From Micromonospora craniellae (GTDB lineage Bacteria > Actinomycetota > Actinomycetes > Mycobacteriales > Micromonosporaceae), in the NCBI RefSeq assembly GCF_014764405.1, contig NZ_CP061725.1, positions 2,294,001-2,358,000 on the forward strand: a stretch of 64,000 nucleotides of DNA, read 5' to 3'. Below the pieces are notes generated by a model, which worked only from the letters and a program-made list of their open reading frames with translations, made no database searches and was not told the DNA's origin. Positions 1-7,669 of the stretch are shown here, in pieces; position 1 is the first letter of the stretch, and every line of letters starts with the position of its first letter. The position numbers were made by a program, and so were the translations under genes.

Positions 1-90
1 CAGGCGCTGCGTGGGGTCACGCTACTCAGCCTATCGTCTTGGCCGGCTGCCCAGGGCGGAGCGGACGTTTGTAGGTGCTCGGAATCGACT

Positions 91-775
91 TCAAGGCGAC
101 TCGGGTCGGAGCATCGCGGCGAGCCGTTGTTGATTGGAAGCGATCTGCGCGAGGGCAGCTCCGCGGGGAAGGCCCCAGACACCGGCAAGGTGTTCGGCGA
201 CGGCTGGTAGGTCTGCTGGGTGTGCCGGTCTCCCGGCGCAGCGGGCGTATGGTCCGTCGGTTTCGAGTACGACATGGCGCGGAGGGATTGTCCGGAGCAG
301 ACCACCGGCCCGGGATGACCGGATCATGGCAGGATTCACCGAGAACCAGAGTCCGCCGGTGACGGCTTGCTCGGCGACGGCGATGGATCCGGTGTACCAG
401 TGCAGGACGGCCACCACATTCGTTTGGAGCAGCCGGGTGACCGTGTCGCGTTCAGCGCCGCGGCTGTGCACGGTGATCGGTTTACGGAGGACCGCGTCGA
501 TCGCGAGCAACGCCTCGAACGCTTCCATCTGCAGGGCCTTTGTAGCGGCGCCTGCCTTGGAAAAGTCGAGCCCTACTTCGCCGACCCAGTCGGCATCCGG
601 CAGTAGGCGGCTCAGCCGGTCCAGGTCACGGCGGTAGTGGGTGGTGACGCGGAGGGGATGCAGGCCGATGCCGAGGTGGATGCCATCTCGCCGGCCGAGC
701 CGGGTGCGGAGGAGCCGGAAACGTCCGGGATCCTCGGTAACCGCGACGACGTGGACACCGGCCGCTTTGGCTTGG
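91..775 (-). pseudogene. TatD-family (QatD-type) DNase, 3' remnant
   Basis: The C-terminal roughly 225 residues of a metal-dependent TatD-fold hydrolase are open here. Visible motifs are GEVGLDF, HSRGAE, LHWYTGS and LETDGPY, the metal/substrate-binding blocks of the family; the HWYTGS and ETDGPY variants are closer to QatD of the Qat anti-phage system than to housekeeping TatD. The N-terminal block with the HxH metal ligands is missing. Upstream the frame runs into IS110 sequence (stop of the transposase frame at 785-787), so the gene was cut by the insertion. No QatA, QatB or QatC lies in the window. Family assignment is firm; the QatD sub-assignment is inference. Confidence 0.65.
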
Positions 776-784
776 TTGGAGTCT

Positions 785-1990
785 CTACGCGAGTTCGCAC
801 AGCGCCACCTCTGCTGATCTTGGTTGTTTGGGCTGGTAGGGGGTCTTGTCACGGATGCAGGCCCAGAGGACGTTGAGGCGTTATCTGGACAGGGCGGCGG
901 TGGCTTGGCGGTGGGTCTTTCCTTCGGCCCTCTTCTTGTCGTAGTAGGCGCGTGATCATGGGCAGTGGGTCAGCGCGGTGAAGCTGGACATGCTGAACAC
1001 CCGACGCAGCCCGCGGTGGTAGCGGTGAGGCCGAACCTGGTGACCCTGCCTGCGGCCGGAGTCGCGAGAGATCGGCGCGAGCCCGGCGTGCGCGGCGAGT
1101 GCGGCGGCGCTGGGGTAGGTGGTGAGGGTGCAGGCGTGGGCGAGGAACTCGGCGGCGAGGGTGGTGCCGATGCCGGGCAGGCTGGTGACGATCTCTCCCA
1201 GCTCGTGCTCGGCGACGACGCCCGCGATGGTTTCCTCGATCGCGGCGATGCGATCGTTGACCGCTTCCAGATCGGTCGCCATCTGCGCCACGATCCCGGC
1301 CGCAGTGGCCTCCCCCGCGACGGCGACAGTCTGCGTCCGCGCGGCGGTGAGAACCTTGGCGGCCAGTGCCTTGGCGGCCCGGACACCGTGCTGGCGCAGG
1401 TAGGCCAGGATGCGGGCTTCACCAGCTCGGCGCAGTCCGGCGGGGGTCTGCCACTGCGCGAGGAGCCGCAGCGCACCTTTGCTACTCAGGTTGAGTGCCT
1501 TCTCCAGGGCGGGGCTGATCATGGTGAGCAGGTCCTGGATGCGGGCGGTGATGCGGACCCGGTCGGCAACCAGGTCCAAGCGGCGGGAGACGAGCAGCTT
1601 CAACTGCTGCTGCACCCCGTCCGCGAGGGTGAGGGTCGGCAGATCGGTGCGCATGCGCAGGGTCTGGGCGATGACGTAGGCGTCGTGGGCGTCGGTCTTG
1701 CGTTCGCCGTGGAACGCCTCCGCCATCCGCGAGGTGACCGTGCCGCTGACGTAGCGCACGTCCGCGCCCCGGTCGAACAGGACCGCCAGCAGCAGTGCGG
1801 CGGGTCCGCCACGCAGGTCGACGGCCCAGCGGATCGGCTTACGGCGCTTGCCGAGCCGGCCGGCGATGCCGGAGATGGCCTGCTGGTCGTTGGGGATCTT
1901 CTCGGACATCACCACGGTGCCGTCGTCGTCGACGACGCAGACGTGGTGGTGGGTCTTGCCGACGTCCACGCCGGCCCACAAGCTGCCCAC
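785..1990 (-). pseudogene. IS110-family transposase with two in-frame stops
   Basis: GTG start at 1990. The N-terminal DEDD domain begins AGVDVGKTHH and carries the KTDAHDAYVIA block; the C-terminal Transposase_20 domain has LPGIGTTLAAEFL and HAGLAPISRDSG. Translation stops after residue 344 (TGA at 956-958), but the same frame continues with the family's conserved tail SRAYYDKKRAEGKTHRQA, meets a second stop (TAA, 881-883), continues RLNVLWACIRD, and ends at TAG 785-787. The element is therefore a full-length IS110 gene inactivated by two nonsense changes. IS110 elements lack obvious terminal inverted repeats and I could not fix the element ends; it sits directly against the TatD remnant it interrupts. 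Confidence 0.85.
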
Positions 1991-2353
1991 CGGGCATCAC
2001 CCTTTCGCTCGTGCTGGTCAAGGGGCGTGGACCCGCCGCGGTTCAGTAGCCACAACTTCGGAAAGGGCGATCGGTCGCAAGTCTCCATCCAGTGCTGATA
2101 CAGCGGTCATCAGCGAGGGCCGGGGCGTCCTACTCCAAGCTGGCCATGACATCGACAGCACACACCCAGACAGTCACCCGACCCTCCGGGTCGACCCCGC
2201 CAAACGACACAGTTCGATATCCGGTTGCGGGTCCCGGCGGAACCCTGGAGTCTGCTGCGGTCGGCATCGGCTTTCTGGGCGGCTCCGATACGCCGCAGCC
2301 CCTCAGGTCCTTCCCGCAATCGCGGCACCGGTCACCGGGCGGCGAGCCGTGCG
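1991..2353. other. Gene-free spacer, IS110 upstream end plus unassigned DNA
   Basis: About 360 bases without a supportable gene. The part next to 1990 is the non-coding end of the IS110 element upstream of its transposase, where IS110-group elements encode their bridge RNA; I could not fold or delimit one. The remainder up to the stop of the next minus-strand gene shows no conserved frame. Confidence 0.4.
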
Positions 2354-3505
2354 TCAGGTGTCGAGGCCTGCGAGGTTGAGGCGTTCGAGCAGGCTGGGCT
2401 TGCGGGCGTGCGCCGCCCGTAGCTCGGCCAGTCGGTGTCGGAACGATGAGCTGTCCCCGTCGCGTTCAGCGAGGTCGCGCAGGTCGACGAGGAGTTGAAC
2501 GGCGGTGTCGTACTCGCGGGGTCTCTTCGTGGCGATGAGTTCGTCGACCCGCTGCCAGGCGGCGGGTTGGTCGACCGCGAGGGTGTCGAGGTGCCGTTGC
2601 CGGGCTGCTGCGGCGGACCGTTTCCGGCGAGCCCGGTCGCGTTCGCGCTGCTCGGCGTCCCGTCGTTCCCGCTGGGCGCACAACTCCGCGGCGGTGGCGA
2701 GCAGTTCCCCGGCCGTGCGGGCGACTGCCGGGGCGGGCGTATCAGTGCGGTGTGCGTCGCGGTAGCGGCGCAGCAGTCGGCTGCGTAGGTGGCTGTCGCC
2801 GCCGGTGATCAGGTCGGTCAGGATGGCGTCCTTGTCCCGGGCGGGCAGCCCGACGACCCAGGTGCGGAGTTGCGCGGCGGTCGGTTCACCGGAGGCGGGC
2901 GGCGCCGATCCGGCCGCCGCGGCGGCAATCACATCGGGGTCGATGCGTAGGAACTCGGCGACGGCGGTCAGGGGCGCGTCGAGGGTGCCCAGCCCGGCCG
3001 GGACGGGCGGTTCGGGCTCGTTGGCGGTGATCTCCTCGGACTGAACGCAGCGGAGCCAGGCCAGGTAGAGCAGGCGCAGATCGTCGGCAGCGAGGCCGGC
3101 CCGGACCGGGATGATGGAGGCGAGCAGACCGTGGCCGTCGAGGTCCCACTCGTCGGTGCCGTCCTCGTCCTCGTCGTGAAGGTCGATGATGACCTGCTTG
3201 CCGGCGGTCCACGCGGACGCGCTGTCACCCTGGCAGTACCGGGCGACGATGGCGGGGTCGAGCACGTGTTTGGGTAGCCGGAGCATGAGCTGGCGGGTGC
3301 CCCAGTTGGTCAGGTACAGGTGTGCGTCGAAGTATCGTTCCATCAGCTTGCGCGGGTCGCCCTTGAAGTTGCCCCACTCGTAGGTGTTGACGAAGCTGGT
3401 GGCGGTGATGTCGGCGCGGGTGGACAGCGACCGAAGCTCGGCCTGCTCCCGGCCGGTGAGGGGTCGGTCGACGGCGATGAATTCGTAGTACTGGTACTCG
3501 CTCAT
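2354..3505 (-). CDS. Conserved hypothetical protein (SEYQYYEF family), copy 1
   Basis: 383 residues starting MSEYQYYEF. The N-terminal half is well structured and acidic (DLHDEDEDG near residues 108-116). The centre is alanine-rich. Residues around 265-330 are a highly charged Arg/Glu segment likely to form a coiled coil, and the C terminus ends LLERLNLAGLDT. I know this as a conserved actinobacterial protein of unknown function, usually placed directly after a CcbP-like small protein; no catalytic motif is apparent. It starts 6 bp after the stop of the upstream small gene, so the two are co-transcribed. A second copy at 10814-11965 differs at about 43 of 383 positions by my count. The pair is divergent from the TOTE primase-helicase gene. 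Confidence 0.85.
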   Translation of the reverse strand: MSEYQYYEFIAVDRPLTGREQAELRSLSTRADITATSFVNTYEWGNFKGDPRKLMERYFDAHLYLTNWGTRQLMLRLPKHVLDPAIVARYCQGDSASAWTAGKQVIIDLHDEDEDGTDEWDLDGHGLLASIIPVRAGLAADDLRLLYLAWLRCVQSEEITANEPEPPVPAGLGTLDAPLTAVAEFLRIDPDVIAAAAAGSAPPASGEPTAAQLRTWVVGLPARDKDAILTDLITGGDSHLRSRLLRRYRDAHRTDTPAPAVARTAGELLATAAELCAQRERRDAEQRERDRARRKRSAAAARQRHLDTLAVDQPAAWQRVDELIATKRPREYDTAVQLLVDLRDLAERDGDSSSFRHRLAELRAAHARKPSLLERLNLAGLDT

Positions 3506-3511
3506 CGTGGC

Positions 3512-3823
3512 CTACCTTCCGGCCCAGTGCCGGTAGGCGTCGATAAACGCGGCACCGTCCGGCGCGGGGGCGGGTAGCGGCAGGTCGAGTAGATCAATCT
3601 TCTGCCGGTGGTGGCCTCGGGCGCAGACCGCGACGATGCTGTCCGCGGCTAGTTCGATCTTGCGCACGGTGACCTCGACGCCGAGGACGGTGGTGGTGAA
3701 CGGCACCGCCAGATGCTCCCCGATCATGTTGAACAGGCCGGCGCGCTCATCGTCGTAATCGTCCGTGTCGACAGTAGCTTCCTCGATCATCGCCTCCAGC
3801 GCGGCGCTGCCCTTCGATGCCAT
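3512..3823 (-). CDS. CcbP-like small acidic (putative calcium-binding) protein
   Basis: 103 residues. The acidic stretch VDTDDYDDE precedes a compact beta-rich domain with AVPFTTTVLGVEV, IVAVCARG and a C-terminal FIDAYRHW. This pattern matches the small actinobacterial proteins annotated as calcium-binding (CcbP type); calcium binding is inferred from family only. The gene leads a two-gene operon with the SEYQYYEF protein. Its start lies 52 bp from the oppositely oriented TOTE gene, so the two promoters must share that short region. A shrunken copy with two in-frame deletions exists at 11973-12158. Confidence 0.7.
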   Translation of the reverse strand: MASKGSAALEAMIEEATVDTDDYDDERAGLFNMIGEHLAVPFTTTVLGVEVTVRKIELAADSIVAVCARGHHRQKIDLLDLPLPAPAPDGAAFIDAYRHWAGR

Positions 3824-3875
3824 CGGCGGAGGCTAGCGGACCGGTGTCGGGGAGTTCGGAGCCTGGTGCGCGAGG
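3824..3875. promoter_or_regulatory. Shared divergent promoter region of the TOTE unit
   Basis: The 52 bases between the CcbP-like gene (minus) and the TOTE gene (plus) must hold the promoters of both. The same spacer, with the first TOTE codons, is preserved beside the decayed second copy at about 12159-12230, which shows that the three genes were duplicated as one block. No clear operator is visible. Confidence 0.5.
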
Positions 3876-6233
3876 ATGGTCGGCATGGGTTCGGTGGCCG
3901 AGTTCGTCGATCTTCGGCGGGAGGTGGAGCGGTTACGGGCGGAGAACGCCCGGCTGGGACGTCTGCTGGAGCTGCGCGGCCAGGACACGTCTGTGGCGCC
4001 GGAGCAGTTGTCCGCGCCGGTGGAGCCGCCGGGGCTGGTCACCATGGCGTCGCCGACTCGGGACAAGCTGGCGTTGTTCGCCGACCGGTTCCGGGCCCGG
4101 GCCGACGTGTACGTCGTGCGGTGGGACAACGCCCGTACCGGCGCTGCCGGTTGGATGCCCGCGGTCGCCGGTGGCTGGCGTAAGGGGATGGACCGGCGGG
4201 GTGCCGCCTACCTGCCGCGGACGACGGAGGTCGTCGCGGCGCATCTGGTCGGCGACGTGTTCATGGGCCTGTACCCGCTGATGCCCGGCAACACCTGCCA
4301 CTTCCTGGTGACCGATTTCGACGGGCCGACGGCGATGCTCGACGGCCTCGCGTACGTGAAGGCGGCACGAGCCAGCGCGGTGCCCGCCGCGTTGGAGATC
4401 TCCCAGTCAGGCCGCGGCGCCCACGTATGGGTCTTCTTCACCGGCGCTGTTGCCGCCGTCACCGCACGCGCCGTCGGCACCGTCCTTCTGCGTGAGGCGA
4501 TGGTGCTACGCGGGTCGATGGACCTCCGCTCGTACGACCGGCTGTTCCCCAACCAGGACGTGCTGCCCGAGGGTGGCTTCGGCAACCTCATCGCCGCACC
4601 CCTGCAGGGCCGCCGCCGCAAGGATGGGCTGACCACGTTTCTCGACCTCGGCACGCTCGAGCCGTACGCCGACCAGTGGGCGTTCCTGTCGACGCTGGAT
4701 CGACTCAGCCCCGGCGACGCCGAACACATCGCCAGGCAGGCCAAGCAAGCCGTCACCGGTGCCGATGTCGCCACGATGAGCCGGTCCGCCGCGACGCAGG
4801 TCCATCCTCCGCTCCCTCCGGTCGTCTGGGCGGAGGCAGGCGCCGGGCTGAGCATCGACGCGGGACAGCTGACCCCCGCCGCGCTGGCGACGTTCAAGCA
4901 CGCCGCCGCCATGGCCAACCCGAAGTTTTACGAGCTGCAGCGACTACGTAAGTCCACCTGGGACACCCCACGCTTCATCCAGGGCTACGACCTCACCCTC
5001 GATGACCGCCTGGTACTCCCGCGGGGACTGCGGCACACCATCGCCACCATCGTCGAACGCGCCGGATCGCGGCTGGCAGTCACGGACGCACGAAACTCCG
5101 GCACCGAGATCGACATCGCGTTCACCGCCGAACTCACCAGCAGACAGGCCACCGCGGTCGGCGCACTTCTCGCCCACGACGACGGGATCCTGGTCGCCCC
5201 ACCCGGCTCCGGCAAGACCGTCATGGCCTGCGCCGTGATCGCCGAACGCAACACCTCCACCCTCGTCCTCGTCGACCGCAAGGCCCTCGCCGACCAGTGG
5301 CGCACCCGCATCCAACAGTTCCTCGGCATCAAGCCCGGTCAACTCGGCGGCGGCCGACGCAAGCTCACCGGCACGGTGGACATCGCACTGCTGCCCTCCC
5401 TCGCGCGGCGCGACGACGTCGCCACCCTGGCCAACGGGTACGGGCACGTCATCGTCGACGAATGCCACCACCTCGGCGCCGCCGCATATGAGCACTCGGT
5501 CAAACGGATCGCCGCGCAGTTCTGGCTCGGCCTCACCGCCACCCCCACCCGACGCGACGGCCTCGGCCAACTCGTCACCTGGCAACTCGGACCCGTCCGC
5601 CACACCCTGACCGACGAGGAACAGGGCACCCTCGCGGCAGCGATGCACGCTGACGCCGGCCCCCGACGAGCGCTGTTCCTCCACGAGACCACCTTCCAGC
5701 CCGGCGACGTCGACCTGGACGCGCCCGGCGCGCTCGCCGAGGTACACCGAAGGCTGGCCCTCGACGAGCCACGCAACACCCAGATCGCCGATGATGTCGC
5801 CGCAGCCCTGACGCGCGGGCGCAACTGTCTCGTCCTGACCCGACGGGTCGCCCAGGTCGAGGCCCTCACCGCTCTGCTCGCCGCACGCGGACACCAGCCA
5901 CTCGTGCTCCAAGGCGCGATGAGCACCCGCGACCGGCGGACCATCGTCGACCGGCTCGACGGCGCCAAGATCGGCGACGGCCTGCTCGTCATCGGCACCA
6001 CACCGTTCATCGGTGAAGGCTTCGACGCCCCCGCCCTCGACACCCTCTTCCTCGCCGGCCCGATCTCCTACGACGGCCTGCTCGTCCAATGCGCCGGCCG
6101 CGTCATCCGCGCCGCCCCCGGCAAGGACCTCGCCGAGGTCCACGACTACCACGACCCGGCCGCCCCCATCCTCGCCGCCTCACTCCCACGCCGCATGCCC
6201 GGATACCGAGCCCTCGGGTTCACCAGAACATGA
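3876..6233 (+). CDS. TOTE-type archaeo-eukaryotic primase fused to SF2 helicase
   Basis: 785 residues. A short N-terminal coiled coil (residues 9-36) is followed by a primase domain of the TOTE conflict-system type (about 65-290): metal-binding DFD at 147-149, the SGRGAH block at 178-183, and the characteristic DRLFPNQDVLPEGGFGNLIA at 221-240. A superfamily 2 helicase follows: Walker A PPGSGKT 442-448, DECHH 528-532, LTATP 553-557, and a C-terminal QCAGRVIRA near 736-744. No phospholipase-D or other nuclease domain is present. TOTE proteins were proposed from genomics to act in biological conflict by priming or copying invader nucleic acid; the defence role here is inference, supported by neighbours AbiE, VapBC and Wadjet. 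ATGs at 3876 and 3885 are both possible starts; both are kept in the decayed copy. Confidence 0.88.
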   Translation: MVGMGSVAEFVDLRREVERLRAENARLGRLLELRGQDTSVAPEQLSAPVEPPGLVTMASPTRDKLALFADRFRARADVYVVRWDNARTGAAGWMPAVAGGWRKGMDRRGAAYLPRTTEVVAAHLVGDVFMGLYPLMPGNTCHFLVTDFDGPTAMLDGLAYVKAARASAVPAALEISQSGRGAHVWVFFTGAVAAVTARAVGTVLLREAMVLRGSMDLRSYDRLFPNQDVLPEGGFGNLIAAPLQGRRRKDGLTTFLDLGTLEPYADQWAFLSTLDRLSPGDAEHIARQAKQAVTGADVATMSRSAATQVHPPLPPVVWAEAGAGLSIDAGQLTPAALATFKHAAAMANPKFYELQRLRKSTWDTPRFIQGYDLTLDDRLVLPRGLRHTIATIVERAGSRLAVTDARNSGTEIDIAFTAELTSRQATAVGALLAHDDGILVAPPGSGKTVMACAVIAERNTSTLVLVDRKALADQWRTRIQQFLGIKPGQLGGGRRKLTGTVDIALLPSLARRDDVATLANGYGHVIVDECHHLGAAAYEHSVKRIAAQFWLGLTATPTRRDGLGQLVTWQLGPVRHTLTDEEQGTLAAAMHADAGPRRALFLHETTFQPGDVDLDAPGALAEVHRRLALDEPRNTQIADDVAAALTRGRNCLVLTRRVAQVEALTALLAARGHQPLVLQGAMSTRDRRTIVDRLDGAKIGDGLLVIGTTPFIGEGFDAPALDTLFLAGPISYDGLLVQCAGRVIRAAPGKDLAEVHDYHDPAAPILAASLPRRMPGYRALGFTRT

Positions 6234-6279
6234 GTGCATCCGATCTGGCTGGTCCCGCCGGCTACGGGGATACAACAAG

Positions 6280-6299
6280 AGGCCAAGCGCGCTTGGCCT
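6280..6299. promoter_or_regulatory. Perfect 20-bp palindrome, probable antitoxin operator
   Basis: AGGCCAAGCGCGCTTGGCCT is self-complementary and lies 19 bp upstream of the ATG of the AbiE-like antitoxin gene, followed by a GTAGTAGGCTAC stretch that could hold the -10 region. AbiEi antitoxins repress their own promoter by binding inverted repeats, so this is the likely autoregulatory operator. Confidence 0.6.
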
Positions 6300-6318
6300 A
6301 GCGTAGTAGGCTACGGGC

Positions 6319-6885
6319 ATGGGCCGGTTCTCCGAGGATGAGCTGCATGCGGTGGTCTCCCGGTACGAAGCGACGCGCGCGGCCGCGTTGACCGAGCGGG
6401 ACGAGCGACTACGGGCGTTTCACGCGGCCGGCTGGCGGCCGGTGGATCTGCAGCGGGTCACCGGGTACAGCCGGGAGACGATACGCCAGGCGCTACGACC
6501 GGAAGTCCGACGGGCGACCAACATCAGCCGGCGCCGGACATCGCCCCAGCCGCCAGCGGACTACCAGCCCTACGGCGACCGGAAGCCCTACGTGATCGCC
6601 GAAACCCTCGCCGAACTGCACGGCCCGACCGATGGCACGGTGACGCTTCCGCGTCATCTCGACTGGTCCGGGCACCCCGAGTACGACCTGAATCGGGCCG
6701 CACGCCTCGCCAGCATGTACAAGGTGGTGCTCACCGAAGCCGCCACGGTCGAGGATCTCAACACCTGGCTCGACGCCGACCTCCTCCGGCGGCTCTGGCC
6801 CACCCTCTGGCTGCCACCCCAGCTCCGCCAGCGCTGGGAAGAAGCCTTTCCCGAACTCGCCGCCACCCGCAGCAACGCGGCATAG
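6319..6885 (+). CDS. Putative HTH antitoxin of an AbiE-like type IV system
   Basis: 188 residues. The N terminus carries a helix-turn-helix (WRPVDLQRVTGYSRETIRQAL, about 39-59), suited to DNA binding at the palindrome just upstream. The C-terminal half is of unknown fold. The gene ends 2 bp before the GTG of an AbiEii-family nucleotidyltransferase, the standard antitoxin-toxin order of AbiE systems. Sequence similarity to classical AbiEi is not obvious by eye, so the role rests on the HTH, the operator and the partner. Confidence 0.6.
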   Translation: MGRFSEDELHAVVSRYEATRAAALTERDERLRAFHAAGWRPVDLQRVTGYSRETIRQALRPEVRRATNISRRRTSPQPPADYQPYGDRKPYVIAETLAELHGPTDGTVTLPRHLDWSGHPEYDLNRAARLASMYKVVLTEAATVEDLNTWLDADLLRRLWPTLWLPPQLRQRWEEAFPELAATRSNAA

Positions 6886-6887
6886 CG

Positions 6888-7526
6888 GTGGACCCCTTCC
6901 ACGAACGCCTCGCCCGTACCGGACTCGCGGCAGCCGATCGATACGGCTTCGCGCTGGCCGGCGGCTACGCGGTCCAGGCCGCCGGGCTCGTCGAGCGACC
7001 AAGCGAGGACGTCGACCTGTTCACCGCCTGGGACCGCCGCGACGAGTTCACCGCCGCGGTCGTTGCCGTCGTGCACGCCTATCGAGACGACGGCCTGACC
7101 GTCGAGACCGAGCGGCAGTACGACACCTACGCCCGGCTGGCCGTCACCGACGGTGTCCGGGTTTCCAAGGTCGAACTCGGCGTGGACTGGCGCGCCAACG
7201 AACCGATCCTCATGGCGATCGGACCGGTCCTGCACCCCGACGACGCGGTCGCGAACAAGATGAGCGCCCTCTACGGACGAGCGTTCGCCCGGGACTTCAT
7301 CGACATCGACGCCACGCTCCGGTCCGGCCGCTACACCCGCGACGCCCTTCTCGCTCTCGCGCAGCGCGCCGACCGTGGCTTCGATCCGCGCATCTTCGCC
7401 GACGCTCTCGGACAAGCCACCCAGCTCGATCCCGACGACTTCGCCCAATACGGCGTCACCGGCCACGCGCTGGACAATCTCCATAACCGATTCGCCGAAT
7501 GGCGTCGCGAACTGCTCGGCGAGTAG
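6888..7526 (+). CDS. AbiEii/AbiGii-family nucleotidyltransferase toxin
   Basis: 212 residues with GTG start. The nucleotidyltransferase signature is clear: LAGGYAVQAAGLVERPSEDVDLFT (about 23-46) contains the GG and the DxD metal ligands of the DNA polymerase beta fold. The later DDAVANKMSALYGRAFARDFIDI block is typical of PF08843 (AbiEii). Such proteins act as toxins that modify tRNA acceptor ends or other targets and cause phage-abortive growth arrest. It is tightly coupled to the upstream HTH protein. Confidence 0.85.
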   Translation: MDPFHERLARTGLAAADRYGFALAGGYAVQAAGLVERPSEDVDLFTAWDRRDEFTAAVVAVVHAYRDDGLTVETERQYDTYARLAVTDGVRVSKVELGVDWRANEPILMAIGPVLHPDDAVANKMSALYGRAFARDFIDIDATLRSGRYTRDALLALAQRADRGFDPRIFADALGQATQLDPDDFAQYGVTGHALDNLHNRFAEWRRELLGE

Positions 7527-7669
7527 AGATCCGCTCGACTTACCACTGCTCGGTCCGCTGATCCTGCGGCACTCCGTTGACGTTCGAAAGGCACCCTTCA
7601 CTCTTGATCCAATCAAGAATGACCAGGACAAACGCCGCTTCAGCAATAGATCACAGCAGCGCCGCTAAG
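7527..7669. other. Spacer between AbiE-like pair and IS1380 insertion
   Basis: No gene or clear repeat is seen. The last five bases, CTAAG (7665-7669), are the left target-site duplication of the adjacent insertion sequence. Confidence 0.5.

Noticed and set aside
2110..2180. Possible 5' end of the QatD-like gene on the far side of IS110
   Set aside because: One minus-strand frame reads CHGQLGVGRPGPR, faintly like a TatD start, but there is no clear HxH motif and no start, so I did not call it.
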